This document shows positions 21,005-34,100 of a DNA stretch of 64,000 bases, piece by piece (positions within the stretch are counted from its first letter, which is position 1; each line of letters begins with the position of its first letter). Below the pieces are notes generated by a model. That model had not been told where the DNA came from and ran no database searches. It was given only the letters and a program-made list of their open reading frames with translations. The position numbers and the translations under genes are program-made. This DNA comes from Bostrychus sinensis. Taxonomy: Eukaryota > Chordata > Actinopteri > Gobiiformes > Eleotridae. The stretch lies in contig CM036252.1 in NCBI GenBank assembly GCA_020698575.1, positions 33,043,659 to 33,107,658 on the forward strand, written 5' to 3'.

Positions 21005-21761
21005 ATCCAAACTGAAAAATACACTTTTATTTGATGAAAACCAAATGAGAAAATGTGATAAACCAATGAACAAAATGACATTGTCCAAAAACTGCCTGCT
21101 GTTCTGGAGCCAACTTCCACTGGGGTCAGTTGGGCTTGTATTAGAAAACCAAGCTCCATTCTTCACCCATGACAACAAGGTGGTTTCAACTCAACAGTTT
21201 TAGTTTAGTTAGCCATTGAAGGAACCAAACTATACAATTTAAGGCATGTAAAACAGAGAAATAAAGCAAAAAAATAAAACACAAAGAAAAAAAATCTTCG
21301 AACTTTTACAGTATTTACAAAGAAGACTGCCCAGCGTATAGAGCAGAGCAGTGCGTGTGTGTCTGTGTGCACTCATGGCTCTAAAGAGAGCCACGCTAAA
21401 CTGGATGTCGCTGTGGGTGTAGTGTCTTTAATGTGTGATGCATTGTGTAGTTTTTGTATGTGTTTTGTCAAGTCTCTCTTTTTTTTTTTTTTGTACATTT
21501 AAGTTTATCCAGTTCTGCAGTTACAGGGGAATAATGGGTGGCCAAGGTCCGGCCACAGGCGCTCCTCTGCCGCTGGTCGGGAGGAATCTGCTCAGGCGCC
21601 ATCCACAAATCCAGCTGATAAACCTGTAACTTCACTGAAATCCCACTCATAATGCCAATGCCGAGTCTCTTAAGAGTTCAGGCATCAGAGTGAAGGGGTC
21701 CTGGGCTGGCCGTGGGAGAGATCCTCATAACAGAGGGCAGCAAATAAAGCACAGCCGGGCC
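21005..21761 (-). other. gigyf1: gigyf1 terminal 3'UTR exon (inferred)
   Basis: The exon begins after a pyrimidine-rich acceptor (GTCTGTCTTTGACGTGCAG) and runs to an AATAAA at 21031-21026 followed about 15-20 bases later by a GT-rich stretch. It is free of recognisable transposons, unlike the intron before it. There is no conserved ORF, in keeping with untranslated sequence. It is assigned to gigyf1 because that is the only upstream gene on this strand. Confidence 0.6.
21026..21031 (-). terminator. gigyf1: AATAAA polyadenylation signal of gigyf1 (candidate)
   Basis: A canonical AATAAA on the minus strand is followed by TTTTTCAGTTTGGATGG, a plausible downstream element. Other AATAAA motifs exist in the 3'UTR, so alternative ends are possible. 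Confidence 0.5.
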
Positions 21762-21947
21762 CTGCACGTCAAAGACAGACAACAATCAAACAGGAGTTTA
21801 ACAACACACTCGCAGGAATCATGCTGGAACTAAGACACGCAGCATCTGTTATTTTTTGGCTGCAACTGTGTATCTTTTTGTTTGTAATTTTTTCAAAAAG
21901 CTCCATAAGTGTATTACAAAACAATGCAATAGAATTGTAACCACTGT

Positions 21948-22209
21948 TAGGGGTGTGACAAGCCCTCATAAGATCAAAATGAGAGAAGATTCTCAGGAGG
22001 ATGAAAATCGGTCTTGTAGTCAGTTTGCACCTATTACAGGGAGGCAAAAAAATTTTTATTAAAAAAATAAAATTGTGATTTTCAGTTGAATACATTTTTC
22101 ATTAATTTAGGAATTATTTTTAAAAAGTGTCAAAATCTTGTCTCGTTCTCGCAAACCCAATTTCATGTCCTCTCTCATCTCGTGGAATTTGTGTCTCGTC
22201 ACACTCCTA
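21948..22209. mobile_element. hAT-like MITE (TAGGGGTGTGAC ends)
   Basis: The left terminus TAGGGGTGTGACAAG and the right terminus (reversed) TAGGAGTGTGACGAGAC form an inverted repeat. Similar sequence occurs near 6508. The element lies within the presumed 3'UTR intron. Confidence 0.6.
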
Positions 22210-22339
22210 AAAATTATTCATCAAACTTCCACCTATTCCCAATAGGATGAGGCTGAATTTTGTAATATGACAATCAATATTTGAATTGCAATAGTGATAA
22301 AGCAATTCCTTTTGATTTCTTGTTGGCTGTACCGTTTGG

Positions 22340-22863
22340 CAGAGGTGAAGGACTCAAGTCACAAATTTTAGGCCTTTAGACTTGATTTGAGTTACATTAC
22401 TTGTACGTTACTTGTTTTTGATTGAACACATTTAGGTGTCTCAAATATTGAGCAGTAAACTGGATGATTTTTAAAAACAAGCGGGTTTCAGCCAGGCTAT
22501 TTTATTTTCCCATGCCACGTGTTCTTACCTTCACAGGACAACATGGAGGCCACTACACCACAGGTAGTCAGGTTTGGATTCACGACCACCACATCAAATT
22601 ACATTTGACACTTTAAATCCCAGGACCGTCCTTCAGCTAATGCTAACATCTCACAGGTAATCATAAAGGTATGCTAGTAATCGTACTGTCATAACTACTG
22701 TCTTTTGACTTTAAATATGTTAAAACAATTCGGCCTAACTCAAACATCTGTAAGACTTGGCTCAAATATTCTCATAAATATCAACTTGGACTTGCATGTA
22801 ACTTCAAGGTTAAGGCTCGAGACTTGCTTGCGACTTGTCTTTAAGAGACTTCTCCCACCTCTG
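22340..22863. mobile_element. hAT MITE (CAGAGGTG ends)
   Basis: The element starts CAGAGGTGAAGGACTCAAG and ends AGACTTCTCCCACCTCTG. The 8-bp flanks are CCGTTTGG (22332-22339) and CCATTTGG (22864-22871), differing by a CpG-to-CpA change. The interior repeats ACTTG/CAAGT motifs. Confidence 0.82.
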
Positions 22864-23066
22864 CCATTTGGGCTGCCCAATACCTTTTAAAATTGAAATA
22901 TTCTGACAATTCATGTTGTCATTGTAATATTTAACAGACAACACAAAGTTGTGTTTTGGGGAAAAAACATGGGGAAATCTCCACTACATCTACATTACCA
23001 ATATTGCAATAAATTGTGTTAAGTACTTGTTGGTCAGTTCTGTTGAGCCTGTTGTGCTCCCCTCAC

Positions 23067-24899
23067 CTGCAGTATGAAGAGGGCATGTACAGCAGGATCA
23101 GAGGAGCAGTGAAGGCAGACTGGAGTATCCTTCTTACCCACGCCTGTCCCCGTGCTGTCCCTCTGCAGCTCTCAGCACAGGCAGCAGGTTGGCTTCTTGT
23201 TCAGACACTCCTGTTGAGGCTCCTTGTAACCCCTGCAACATCCGTGTGGACAATCAGTCTGTCCTGGAACCACAGTGACATGTCCAACACAAGTCCATGT
23301 GGTTTTCCCTTCCAATCCCACGTTTTACTGGCAAACTGAGGGAAACACAGCCAAGTTTATATCCAAAAAGTTTCTTGAAGAACATTCTCATGTTGTCTCA
23401 TGAATTTTCCTTCATCCATTTGCAGGTTTTCTGCTCTGTAAAGTATTACAAAAATATGGTTATATACAGGAGGTGGGAGAAGACAGGCCTCTCCAGTCTC
23501 TGATTTCATTTTGGGAATTTCTTTTCAAAAGCAATCCTCCTGTTATAGTTGTGCTCCCATCCCCGAAATGGTACCTCACAGCTTGAATGAACAAAAGTGC
23601 ATAGGTGAGTTGGTGAGGGCAGGGTGAGTGCTTATGAGGGATGAGGTGAAGACGTGCACAAGCACCCTCTGAGTCCCGCCCTGATTCTGTCCATGCCTTC
23701 GCTCCAGAGTTGATCAGGTTTCAGGATCCTCCACCATACAAATGCTCCAGTTAGAGGACCTTGTCCATGTTGGGGTGCCTGCCACTCGTCCACCCCCCCC
23801 TCCAAAAAACCAACCAAAAAAAACAACCAAAAAAAAAACAAAACATGTCCATATGGCAGAAGCGCACTTGCAAACCCCACTCATCATATATGTGGGAACA
23901 AAAATACAAGCAAAAGTGAAGAAACTAAACTGCACCCACAGATGTCCATGCGGTGTGTAAACAAGCAGAGCTCAGTCTGAGAGAGGCAGTGTGTTTAACT
24001 GTTTCCACACATTTACTTCACCGTGTTAAAAAAAGACTTTTTTTCGAGTTTGTTTCCATTTTTGAAATCTTCTGAGGAAAAGTCTGTATCAGCATGAGTT
24101 TCTTGTTATTTTTTGGAATACATTCAATATTTTCTTAAGAAATAATACACACACTTCACATGGCGATAATGAAAAAATAAGAAAAAAATAAAAATAAAAG
24201 AAAAATAGCAGCCCAAGTGCTCATTATCTTAGTCCAAATACTTTTAAACTTTGTATATAATGTATATATTCATATATATTTTTCATTAAAAATGAAAACT
24301 CGTCATTATCAAATTGCAACAACGAATACGTAACACAATATGCTAACATTTCATGCACCGTCCTGTGCACTTGCACATTAAGATGCGTTTTTTTTTTGTT
24401 TTTTTTTTCAGAGTCAGAAACTCGACACCTTTCATTCACAAGTTCGAGAGCTGACAAAAGGCAACATGGTCACATCCGACCTTCAGATGGACCACTCCAA
24501 ATATTTACCATGGAATCACTCACACTGTGCTGAGCACACACACACTCCAGAGTTAATGTCTCAATGGCCACGCACCCTATCCGAGTTCTTAGGCACAAAT
24601 GTGCAGTCATACAAAAAAAGCACATGGATTTACACGAGTACCTGTAGTCTTAAGTCATTTGTACACACACACGCACACCGTCACGTCCCTCATGATTGGC
24701 CTGTCCACCGACAGCTCCAAGAGGAGAAGCTAAGGGAGAGAACCTAGTGGTGGTCACGTGAGAAGCAAAGCTAACATTTAGAAAGAGTCACTGTAGGGAT
24801 GCAGCGCTGGTGAGAGAAAGGATGTGTTGTGCAATTGGCCTCTTTCTCTCATTCACTCAGCCGCGCTCATAAAACATCCAAACCCCGGTTTGGATAGAG

Positions 24900-24934
<35 letters not shown>

Positions 24935-25604
24935 TCATGAGAATACAAAATTACCATTTCAACAAAAAATAGACATAAATGGCCTCTTATGTTTCATACA
25001 TCTTGGTAAGCAACAAAAATAAAGAAAAAAAAACATTGTGCAGACTGGTATATTACACACATCTCTCAGTCACGCAACACATTCATAAAAATATTCACTT
25101 CTCTAACTAACCCTTTGATTTTAGTTTTTTTGTGATTTTTCTCATTTCTTTTTTAGGCAAGTGCAAATCTTCAAGTTTTTATAATCCATTTTTTCAATAG
25201 CTTGACTTTTTTATATAAACTTAAAAAATGCTAAACAAGAAATATCAACAGTGTTTGTCTTTTTGAGAAAGGATTTGCTCTCTGATAGACTAAAGGTCCC
25301 CCTGACAGCCATTCACCACTGTGTCTGCTCCCCTTCCAGTTCTGATGCAAAAGTGCACCATTCCCCTACCTTTCACACATGCATGCACACATACACACAA
25401 AATCAAATCCCATCTCATTAAAGTGCATTAGTTCAGAATAAGGTGCTTATTGTTGAGTGCCAGAGGATACCCCCTCTCCCCTGCTCACGTGAACACGGGC
25501 CCCTCCCCGCCCCGGTTCCCCCAGCAGTGCACATTCGTCATCAGGTTTGTCTGATTAAAAGACAAGAAGGCCTCAGGTAGCTATTGCTGCTGCGCTGCAT
25601 CGCC
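23067..25604 (-). other. gigyf1: gigyf1 3'UTR, proximal part
   Basis: This untranslated sequence runs from the stop codon to the inferred 3'UTR donor. It contains a (CA)n run at 24901-24932 and several A/T-rich stretches, but no transposon that I recognise. Many short open frames occur and none has family resemblance. Confidence 0.6.
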
Positions 25605-28103
25605 TCAGTACTCCTCCACCATCTCCATGTCGTTTAGGGTCAGACACTCCCCTGGGTTGTGGAATGAGTACCCTGTTGAGACACAAGCAATCAAACTACC
25701 AACCGAACCAGAGACTGCAGCAATAAGTTAAGGCCTCAGAATGAAGAGCCCTGTTGTAAGTATATGGATTTTTATTATTCATGTTTTTCTGCCAAATAAA
25801 TTACTTTTTAAGGCAATAAACAAAAACTCCTAAAAATGGGCATAAGATTCAAGCTCAGCAAAAAATCTATTTATGTAAAGTCGCCAAGAATCTCTGTTAT
25901 AGAATGGCTCAGTGGTGACCCCTGGAAAATCAAAACACTTTAGGAGATAGGAGGGGGTTGACCAATATTTTTCATTGTAGAAAAACAAAACTTGGTAGAT
26001 AGAGCATATTCAGACAAACCAAAAATTATATTAGGGCCCTGCCCTAAACCCGACAGGAAGTTGGACATTTTGGTTTAAAATTTGTCACGGCCAAGATCTA
26101 GCCCTCATACTTTAACAAACATCCTAGGATTCTGATCCGACAGGCTCCAAGGCAGAATCATCGTTACATATCTGGGATCAAAAGTTGTTAAAAGATGGGT
26201 CAAAGGTGAGGCGGCCATTCTGGAATACATAAAAACCCCTGTAAATTTGGCAAACATTATCGGATTAGAAAAGAACCTATTGAGTGTTTGTGCACATTGA
26301 TGACCGGGACATAATATGTAAATTGAGCCTGTTTTTAAGAATGGCTCTACAGCGCCCCCTGCAATATTTAAATTAAAATTTAGTTTGTCCTAAACTAATG
26401 AAATTGTACCCTTTATGTGAGGCTGAACAAAAAAGTCAGTGTAGACCATGCCCTATCTGAGTGCTTGCAGATCAATAATAATTTAATAAGAAGTAAAACT
26501 GTAAAGAAAAACTAGTTTTAATCAGTTAAAGTAGACTATTATTGGTTGGTGTGGTGCATAATACACAGGAGTTGGAACTGTGTTGAGGAAGGGAACATAC
26601 CTAAGATGCTGGGGTCAGAATGCAGCATCAGGGGCTGTTTCTTTTTCATCTTTCCACCTTGGTTCTCATAGAGACCAGCTTTGCCCATGTGGTTGGCTTG
26701 GAACATGGACTGCAGGGCATTAGGGTTTATACCTCGCATCGAGTCCTAAGAAAAAGTCAGGTAATAAGACAGAATAACAAATGTTAACAACAGACAGTGG
26801 TAAAAGCCAACAGACTTTAACAGCATTTACATTAAATTGAATATAATAGATTGATACTTTATTGTTGGATTTAATAAGTATGTTGGTTTACAGCTTAGAT
26901 TTTTTATTTCATCTCTATAGATGCAGATGTTAAAATGGCATAGGTGCAAAAATGTGTGAAGATTATATTTAAAAAATGACCTGCAGAGGGAAGTTCATGT
27001 TTAACCCAGCCACTTCCTTTGATAACTGTCAAAAAACAATGAAGTTAATTAATAGTCTACTGGGTATCATACGTGTATTACTGAATTAAGGTTGAAAGTC
27101 TACCTGCTGCTGCTGCTGCCTCTGTTGGTTTGCTTTCTGTTTGGCACGTCGCTCCAGGAACTGTTTGGCAAACTCTTTGGCTTCCACTGTGTCCCCTAGA
27201 TAGGACCGGATAAAGTCCAGCACTGCATAGGGTGACTCCACCTCCTTTAGGTACGCCACAATAGTGGCAACTAAAGAAACAAACAGATTGGTCTAACCAT
27301 GATGTGGCTGCACTTGTGACAATACAAAAGTGCCATGTGCTGAGCCTACCATCCAGAGAGGAGGAGGAGTTGTTGGCAGAGGTGTTGAGAGCGTGCAGCA
27401 TCTGTTCACACCATGTGGTGAAGCCGTCCTGAGGCTTCATGCCCTGTAGCAGTTTCAGCAGCTTCTCTTCATCATCTGTGCGCTTCCGACGCATCAGATA
27501 CTGATCACTACATGAGCAAAGACAACTGAGTCAGTACCGGAAAGAGACGGGCGTGTGCTACCATAGAGAAAGAGGGGCGAGTGTTTTGAGAGAAAGAGAG
27601 GTGTGGTACCTGAGGGAAGGGCTGCTGCGGCTGTTCTTCAGGCCCAGGCTGTTATTGGCGTTAGTGCGCAGGCCGCTCTGGCTCTTTACGGCCTCGTCCC
27701 ACATGCCCATGCCTCCTGCAGAGCCTCCGCTGCTGGCTTTTCCCTCCATAGCCCCCGCACCGCCCCACATCCCAACGCCATCAACCCACTGACCTCCCAT
27801 CGACGAGCTGCCCATAGACATGACTGGATGCTGGAAACAGAATGCCTGTCTTTAAACAATATCATTTGTTGCTGAAAAAGCATTACACTAAAGACTTACG
27901 CGGTCTCTCTGCTGGGCTCTCTGCTGCTTCAGGAGCCTCTCAGCCTCCTGCTGCATCTCCAGCAGAGCCAAAGCGGATGGCTTTCCTGACTTAGACAGGC
28001 CAGAGGAAGAAGCTCCACCCCAGCCAGAACCGCTGGCCCCGGGCCCCTGCTGCTGCGGAGCCTGCTGCAGCAGTTTCAAGATCAACTCCTGCTGCTGGCG
28101 ACA
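25605..28103 (-). CDS. gigyf1: gigyf1 exons 18-23: C-terminal third
   Basis: Exons are 28103-27900, 27830-27610, 27507-27350, 27270-27104, 26745-26601 and 25672-25605. They encode the Gln-rich segment, a Gly/Met/Ser-rich segment with GMWDEAVKS, then NSLGLKNSRSSPSL, LMRRKRTDDEEKLLKLLQGM, DGFTTWCEQMLHALN, VATIVAYLKEVESPYAVLDF, EAKEFAKQFLERRAKQK, a (CAG)5 Gln tract, and finally LMLHSDPSILGYSFHNPG ending EEY. The stop is TGA at 25607-25605. Confidence 0.94.
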
Positions 28104-31100
28104 CTGCACAAAAACATGGTGGTTAAAGTAAAGAGCAGCTTATTCTAACATATCTTAACAGTGAGTAGTGGAGATAAATGTGTTAGTTATTTTGCTTTTT
28201 TATTGTCTTAAACTATCGCAGTTCGTTACTGCATTGAAGGAATGTGTTACTCCCCTTAAAACAGTACACATGCAAACACACAAACTCACTGTTGATCCAT
28301 TTAGTTTAACACTGGTTTCAGCTCTTACTCTGTTACAACACCGACACTGTTTGAGCAGGAGAGACAACAGACTTTCCCTTTATCCAAGCCCATCTTCAGT
28401 GCTCTGAGGCTGGGCAGACTTGCCACTGAGACACCGCTAGGACCCGCGGCACACCCAGATGCACTCCTTTTAACCATGTTAACAGTGTGCGTTTAAGCCC
28501 ATGGCATTGGGGCGAGTTGTACGGGTTGACCGTGGTGAAGACCAGAACACCAAGGAGGAGTAGCACACGCTCTATAGCCCCGTTTCAGTGCTCTGACGCT
28601 GGGAAAGTTATGACACTGCTCCACGGCACACTCGTGCACCAGTGGAACACCATAACCATGTTTAGCGATGCCCTCGAGAATTTGATACATCCACAACATT
28701 CAAGCACATATTAGTAGTAGGCAACACCATACACACAAACTTGTACAACATGAAAGTAAACATGAAACCATTGCACTCATCATGTTATTAGACAAATCAT
28801 CCTCTCCTGTCCAGTAGAATATTAGATAGATACATCAATAATAACAAATCAAATGTCAGGAAAAACGCAGAGCAACCCTGCAAGTTTCTATACCCACTGT
28901 CTGATGAGAACAAGGGTAGGCCTACCCCAAACACTGAAAATAAATTGGACCAGCTTTATTGATGCAGAAATACATGCAACTACCGTAATCTACCAAAAAG
29001 AATTTATGTCAATTTAATTTGAATGCTTTTTTGTTTTCTTTTTATGAATAATAAATAGGGCTGGGTACTGTTCAAATTTTTTCAAAACCAGTACTTAAAC
29101 GATACCGGTACCTGAACAATAATCATGCTTTTTAAATTCATCTTCTATAACCATAACACTTTTTTATTTTAACAAAACACTAACCGCTAGGTAATAAGGG
29201 AGTATAAGCGTTATCTGTTATAAGAGTTGTTGTTTTTTTTATTTGTAGAAGGAACAATAATGTCATATGATTAATGTCAGTGGATTAATTACTGTACTTA
29301 ATTATGCTTTCTTGCTGTGTTTAGGTTAAAGACATAAGTTCATAAGATTGGTCAATTAAGTGACTTAATTAGTTTGTCAGAGTGAGATGCCGGTACTTTA
29401 AAGATCTTTGTACGGTATTTGCAGTTAGCAATAGTTAGATGCAGAATGAAAGCTCTTTCAATAGTTCTTTAAATAGTTCTTTGATGTCTTTTTGTCTTTG
29501 GACAAAACAACTGCCTTTGTTGACGGTACCACAGTCATTCATGAGTAAAAGCCACAGAGACAGACCCTGCAAGCTTGTGTCTCATTTGAGACTGTAGGTG
29601 AAATGTGGACATTCAGAGACAAGAACTGTCAGAGCTACATGCAGTAAGGGGCACACTTATGGCTGTTTGTTGTGACAGACACAGACGTGCCCTAACCCTA
29701 ACCCTAACGACTAGTATGATCGTGCATTCAAAATTCTCGGGACCCAGTATGTTTTTAATTGACCACCCGGTCCCGCACAAGACCACGTCAACACCGCCTG
29801 ATCCTGAAGGATTTGGGTTGGGTCGCCGCCCGCTGCAGGTCTCTACTTGGTACCCAAAGAAAATAATTTTTATGATACCACTATGTATCGGAGCTTTTCG
29901 GTCAGTACCATAAAAGGTGTAAAAAATACATTTATTTTAACTTTGCTTCCCTTTATATTGTCTCTTTCACATGAATATTTCCACACAGCAGGAGCTTGTA
30001 CCTGCTTGCGTCTGAAGAGCTCTTCTTCCTCTCTCCTCTTCTGCTCTTCCTGTTGCCTCCTCTTCTCCTCTCTGCGCTTACGCTGCTCCTCCTCCTCACG
30101 CTTAGCCCTGAGTTCAGCGTCTCTCCGTTCCTGTTGGAGCTAAAGAAAAAAAACACAAATCTTGGCTTAAACTTCATGTAAAAGTAGAGGAGAAATATAT
30201 TAAAATGTATGTACAGAATATAAACTGACCTTTTGAAGCTGTTCAAGAGTTGGACCCTGAGTAGAAGGATTCATTGTTATGTCCCAAAGACTGGCTTCAC
30301 CGCCTAAATCCAGACAAAAAGTTGGTTTAGCCTCAGTAAGTAGGGCTGGCACAATATTAGAGAAACATTTGATATCCATATCTATGTTGAAATTTATGAA
30401 TACATTATGATTTCCAATATTGTGTTACACTGGTTTGACATAGTAAGTTCAATTAAATTAAAGCAGAATATACAAGTTCCTGTATTTACAAGGCAAAACT
30501 GTGTCACAATCAAAGACTAAACCAGGACTGAAACAAGGCAAAATGAGGACTAAATCAGGAATGAGACAAGGTTAAAAGAATGGACTAAACCAGGAATGAA
30601 ACAAGGCTAAATGAAGACTAAAACAAGGCTAAAAATTAGGACTAAATTTAGGCACTCGCAAGTAAATCTGATTTTTTTTTTATATTTGTATTTGGTCACA
30701 ACACACTTAAAAAAAAAAAGACTAATATATTGTGCCGCCCCATCACAAAATATTAGTCAGCTTATTTGAACATGTGTCCACAGTACCTGACGGCTGTGAA
30801 GCTGAGGTATGCATGTCCCACATGGACCCTGTATCTGGCACTGACATCGACCTGTTCATCGAAGGCATCATACCCTGCTCGCTGCACCTGGCACACACAA
30901 AGACAAACAGTGTTACAGTGACAGGCGCCGTGAGGAGGAACTTTCAATCAACTGAAGAAGGCTGCTTGGGTAAGTGCTGAAATTTTCAGTAGCTGTATTC
31001 AGGAGCCCGGGCGACCACTTCCTGGAGAAGGTGGGGTTTCCTCAGTTAACTATGTAGAGAAGTGAAACCAATTGCTCCTGAAAACGACAGAGCCTCAGCA

Positions 31101-34100
31101 TACAGGATTACTCAAATGTGTGAATGAAACAGACTACTACTCCATGTATGTTTTTGAAGAGGAAACATTATAACACATTTATTTGAAAGAACGGTTTGTA
31201 TTTTTATAATCAAAAGTGCATAGATACATTTACAAAATTTATCCACATCTGACTTTACTTCCATTTCTTCAGATTTGTGGGTTTCTTTGCTGATTTTCTT
31301 TTCCAGCGCCAGCTATGTACATTTCACAGCCATAAATTCAATAATGACCTGCCGCTCAACTCACACAAATTACAGAACCAGAATAAAAAGCGAGAGTGTA
31401 CAAAATTCAAGGCGGAGTAAATTTGGCACATTAGAGGAGCAGGTGCAAACTTTTTACGGAGGACAGAGTGCTGATGTTTATGCAGAAATGGGAATTAAAT
31501 TAAAAACAAGGGCTCATTTATAAAGATACAACAATATGTTGATTTGAAGGCGAAGGCAGCAAAGAAACAGACTTTTTTTATTGATTTTCACTCGTATTCC
31601 ACTGAACTGGAGCCTTTCGTCTGGACTTCAGTCTTCAGTCATTGAGTGTTGTATACTTGCGTTTATCCCATTGCCCCTTGAATGCGCACTCAGACTTGCA
31701 CGTCCTAACACACCTCTGCCTCTCTTGATGGCTTACTGTTCTCCCACTTCAAACTCTGCTTACCCTGTCGGTGTGTCTTTTGCTCAAGCAAATCAGATTT
31801 GTTAAGGCCTCCAGACACCAAGGCGACGATCGCCCATCTGAAGCCATCTGAACGGTTCTTCTACGTCGCTCATTTCCGTCCTTTTGATCTGTATGCGCCG
31901 TCAGCCCCCATCGCTCCAGGACGGAGGCCGTCTGACTAGTTTTCTGCCGATTGGCCTTGTTGAATTGGCATCTTTGGCACGAAGCGCTCTGATAGGCCTA
32001 GCACTACAGCTGCCGCGCCAATCAGCTCACGAAAATTTAAGCGGAAGTGACGGAGTGAGGAGAGGTGAAAACCGCTGTGGCAGCGTACTGTCATCATTTT
32101 TGCATTTTTCGCAATTCCGTTCGTAAAGTTATCTTCTTCAAGTAACAGAGCAGCGGCACCTAATCCACACAAAACAATGTCCAAACCAGCCATTATCACG
32201 CTTCTCAAATGTTCAGACAAGCTGAGAACAGTGGCAGACCAAGGCACGCTACATGCATATGTACTCCGCAAACATTGTGTCACTTCCGTTTTTCTTTGTT
32301 CACTGGCTAGCGCCATCTGCCGCTTTGGGGGGGGTAATTACATCACTCGCATGCGCAAGACACGGTCTTTAGGTCGGTTGTCGCTTCGGTGTATGAAGAG
32401 GGAAAAAGGTCATCCGACGTGAGGAAACGGGGAGGAACGAGAGGAGACCAGAAGAGACGAGCTGTCGCTCCGTCTTTTCGGTGGCAGTCTGGGAGTCGCC
32501 TTGGTGTATCGAGGCCTTTAGAGCAATTACTTGGAGTTTCTTATAGTAAATCACATGCAAAATGCCCACAAATAGCAAACACAATTTTTTTTTCAATTTG
32601 CATGTACAATTTAGCACTATCTTAGTAAATCTGGCCCTGAATGCAGTTGCAGTCGAGCAATCCTGTGTCAGAGCAGCATAGTACAGAAGTAAAAGAGTGC
32701 TTTCATACTTTATGTGACATACACTGCGGCTGTATCTGGTATGAAAATGTTTGGGGTACTGGCCACATCATAGTCATGTTGTTAAGCTTTTTTTTGTTTT
32801 TTATCCTACTTACCTATTAATGAGCTGGAATAGCTGCTGCTGCTGGAGCTGCTGATATAGAGCAGCGGCTGCCATCTCCTGCTGCTGCTTCTTCAGCCGC
32901 TCCTGGTCCAGATTTCCCTGAAACAACACACAGTAAACATAGTGGAAAGACACCTATAGAAGTTGTTACTTCAGCTGAGATATAACCCAGGATGATTTAG
33001 CCAAGATGCACTTAGCATCTCTCTATTATAAAAATAGCGATCCAAGAACCCCTGCACCCCTTAATTTATACAATAGCAGGATACACATCCGGACAAAAAA
33101 TATTTTTTTTAAAAATCATAAAAAGATTAAATTTACCTTTGCTTTAGTGACTAATTTTGTTAATTTATTTGCAAGCAAGAAAGTAGTAATTGGAAAGAAA
33201 ACTTCTTGTCAACTACAGTCTTTCCAATTATTATTATTAAAAATGTATTGATTAAAAAAAATTGTGACTTTCACCAAGCCTCTGCAGTTATTCAAATTTT
33301 GATGACAATTTAGATTTTGTCTTCCAATGATTACAAAATCTATATAATGGAGTAAAAACTGTAATTAAATAGTCTTTGGAACGGCTTGCATGCTTGCTCC
33401 AGACCTTCCTACATATTGTCATCTGTCTACACCGAGGGTTTGAGGTATACAATTTCAATTCTGTGTACTAAACATGTGGTAAAATTGACAATAAGGCAGA
33501 CTTTGAGACTGAAGAAACAGTAACAGTTACAGCACTGGATGAGCTATGACTCACAGTCCCGGAGGGCCCCCGGTTGGGCTGCGGGCGCTGCGGCGGTGGG
33601 GGCTGTCTCACCAGCAGGGGCGGTGGGGAGGGCCCCGGGGCGAAGGGAACACGCCCCCACATCTTGATGACGTCACCCAGTGGTTGGAAGCCCTCGTCGC
33701 AGCCCCGCTTCACCAGCAGGGTCATGGTGAAGTAGCCGGCCTGGAACCACTCACACATCTCCATAGTGTTGAATGGACCTGAAGGAAACCAGGTTCAATC
33801 AGAAAGGTGTACATTACTAGGTGTACTCTTACTTTAACCTGCATCTTATGGAAAAGTAATTTTAGAGCAATCATGCCTTTATTATTTTTTCAACTTTGGG
33901 GCCCTCAAGAGTCCACTTTCATGACACTGGCAAGAGAAGGGCTCATCATGGTGTATTTGGAAATGTAATAGAGCTGCCACAACTAATCCAAATAATTGAT
34001 TATATTTGATGATTAAAATAATGGTTAACTAATTTGATAATCAATTAATTGCTATCTGGTCAACATATTAACCATGGTATTAATTACTTTTGGTATACAC

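Larger units (their letters stand above)
21762..23066 (-). other. gigyf1: probable intron within the gigyf1 3'UTR
   Basis: The donor CTGCAG|GTGAGG lies at 23067/23066 and the acceptor GTGCAG|GGCCC at 21762/21761. Both match consensus on the coding strand. The interval holds two well-bounded MITEs, whereas the flanking 3'UTR sequence holds none that I recognise, which fits intron versus exon. It lies about 2.5 kb beyond the stop codon. Transcript data would be needed to confirm splicing. Confidence 0.55.

Noticed and set aside
28487..28714. Coding exon within gigyf1 intron 17
   Set aside because: The frame does not fit the phase of the flanking exons, which already join in frame, and the segment is a weak duplicate of nearby intron sequence.
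29688..29710. Interstitial telomere repeat
   Set aside because: Only three CCCTAA units are present inside a decayed repeat, too few to infer a fusion or telomere event.
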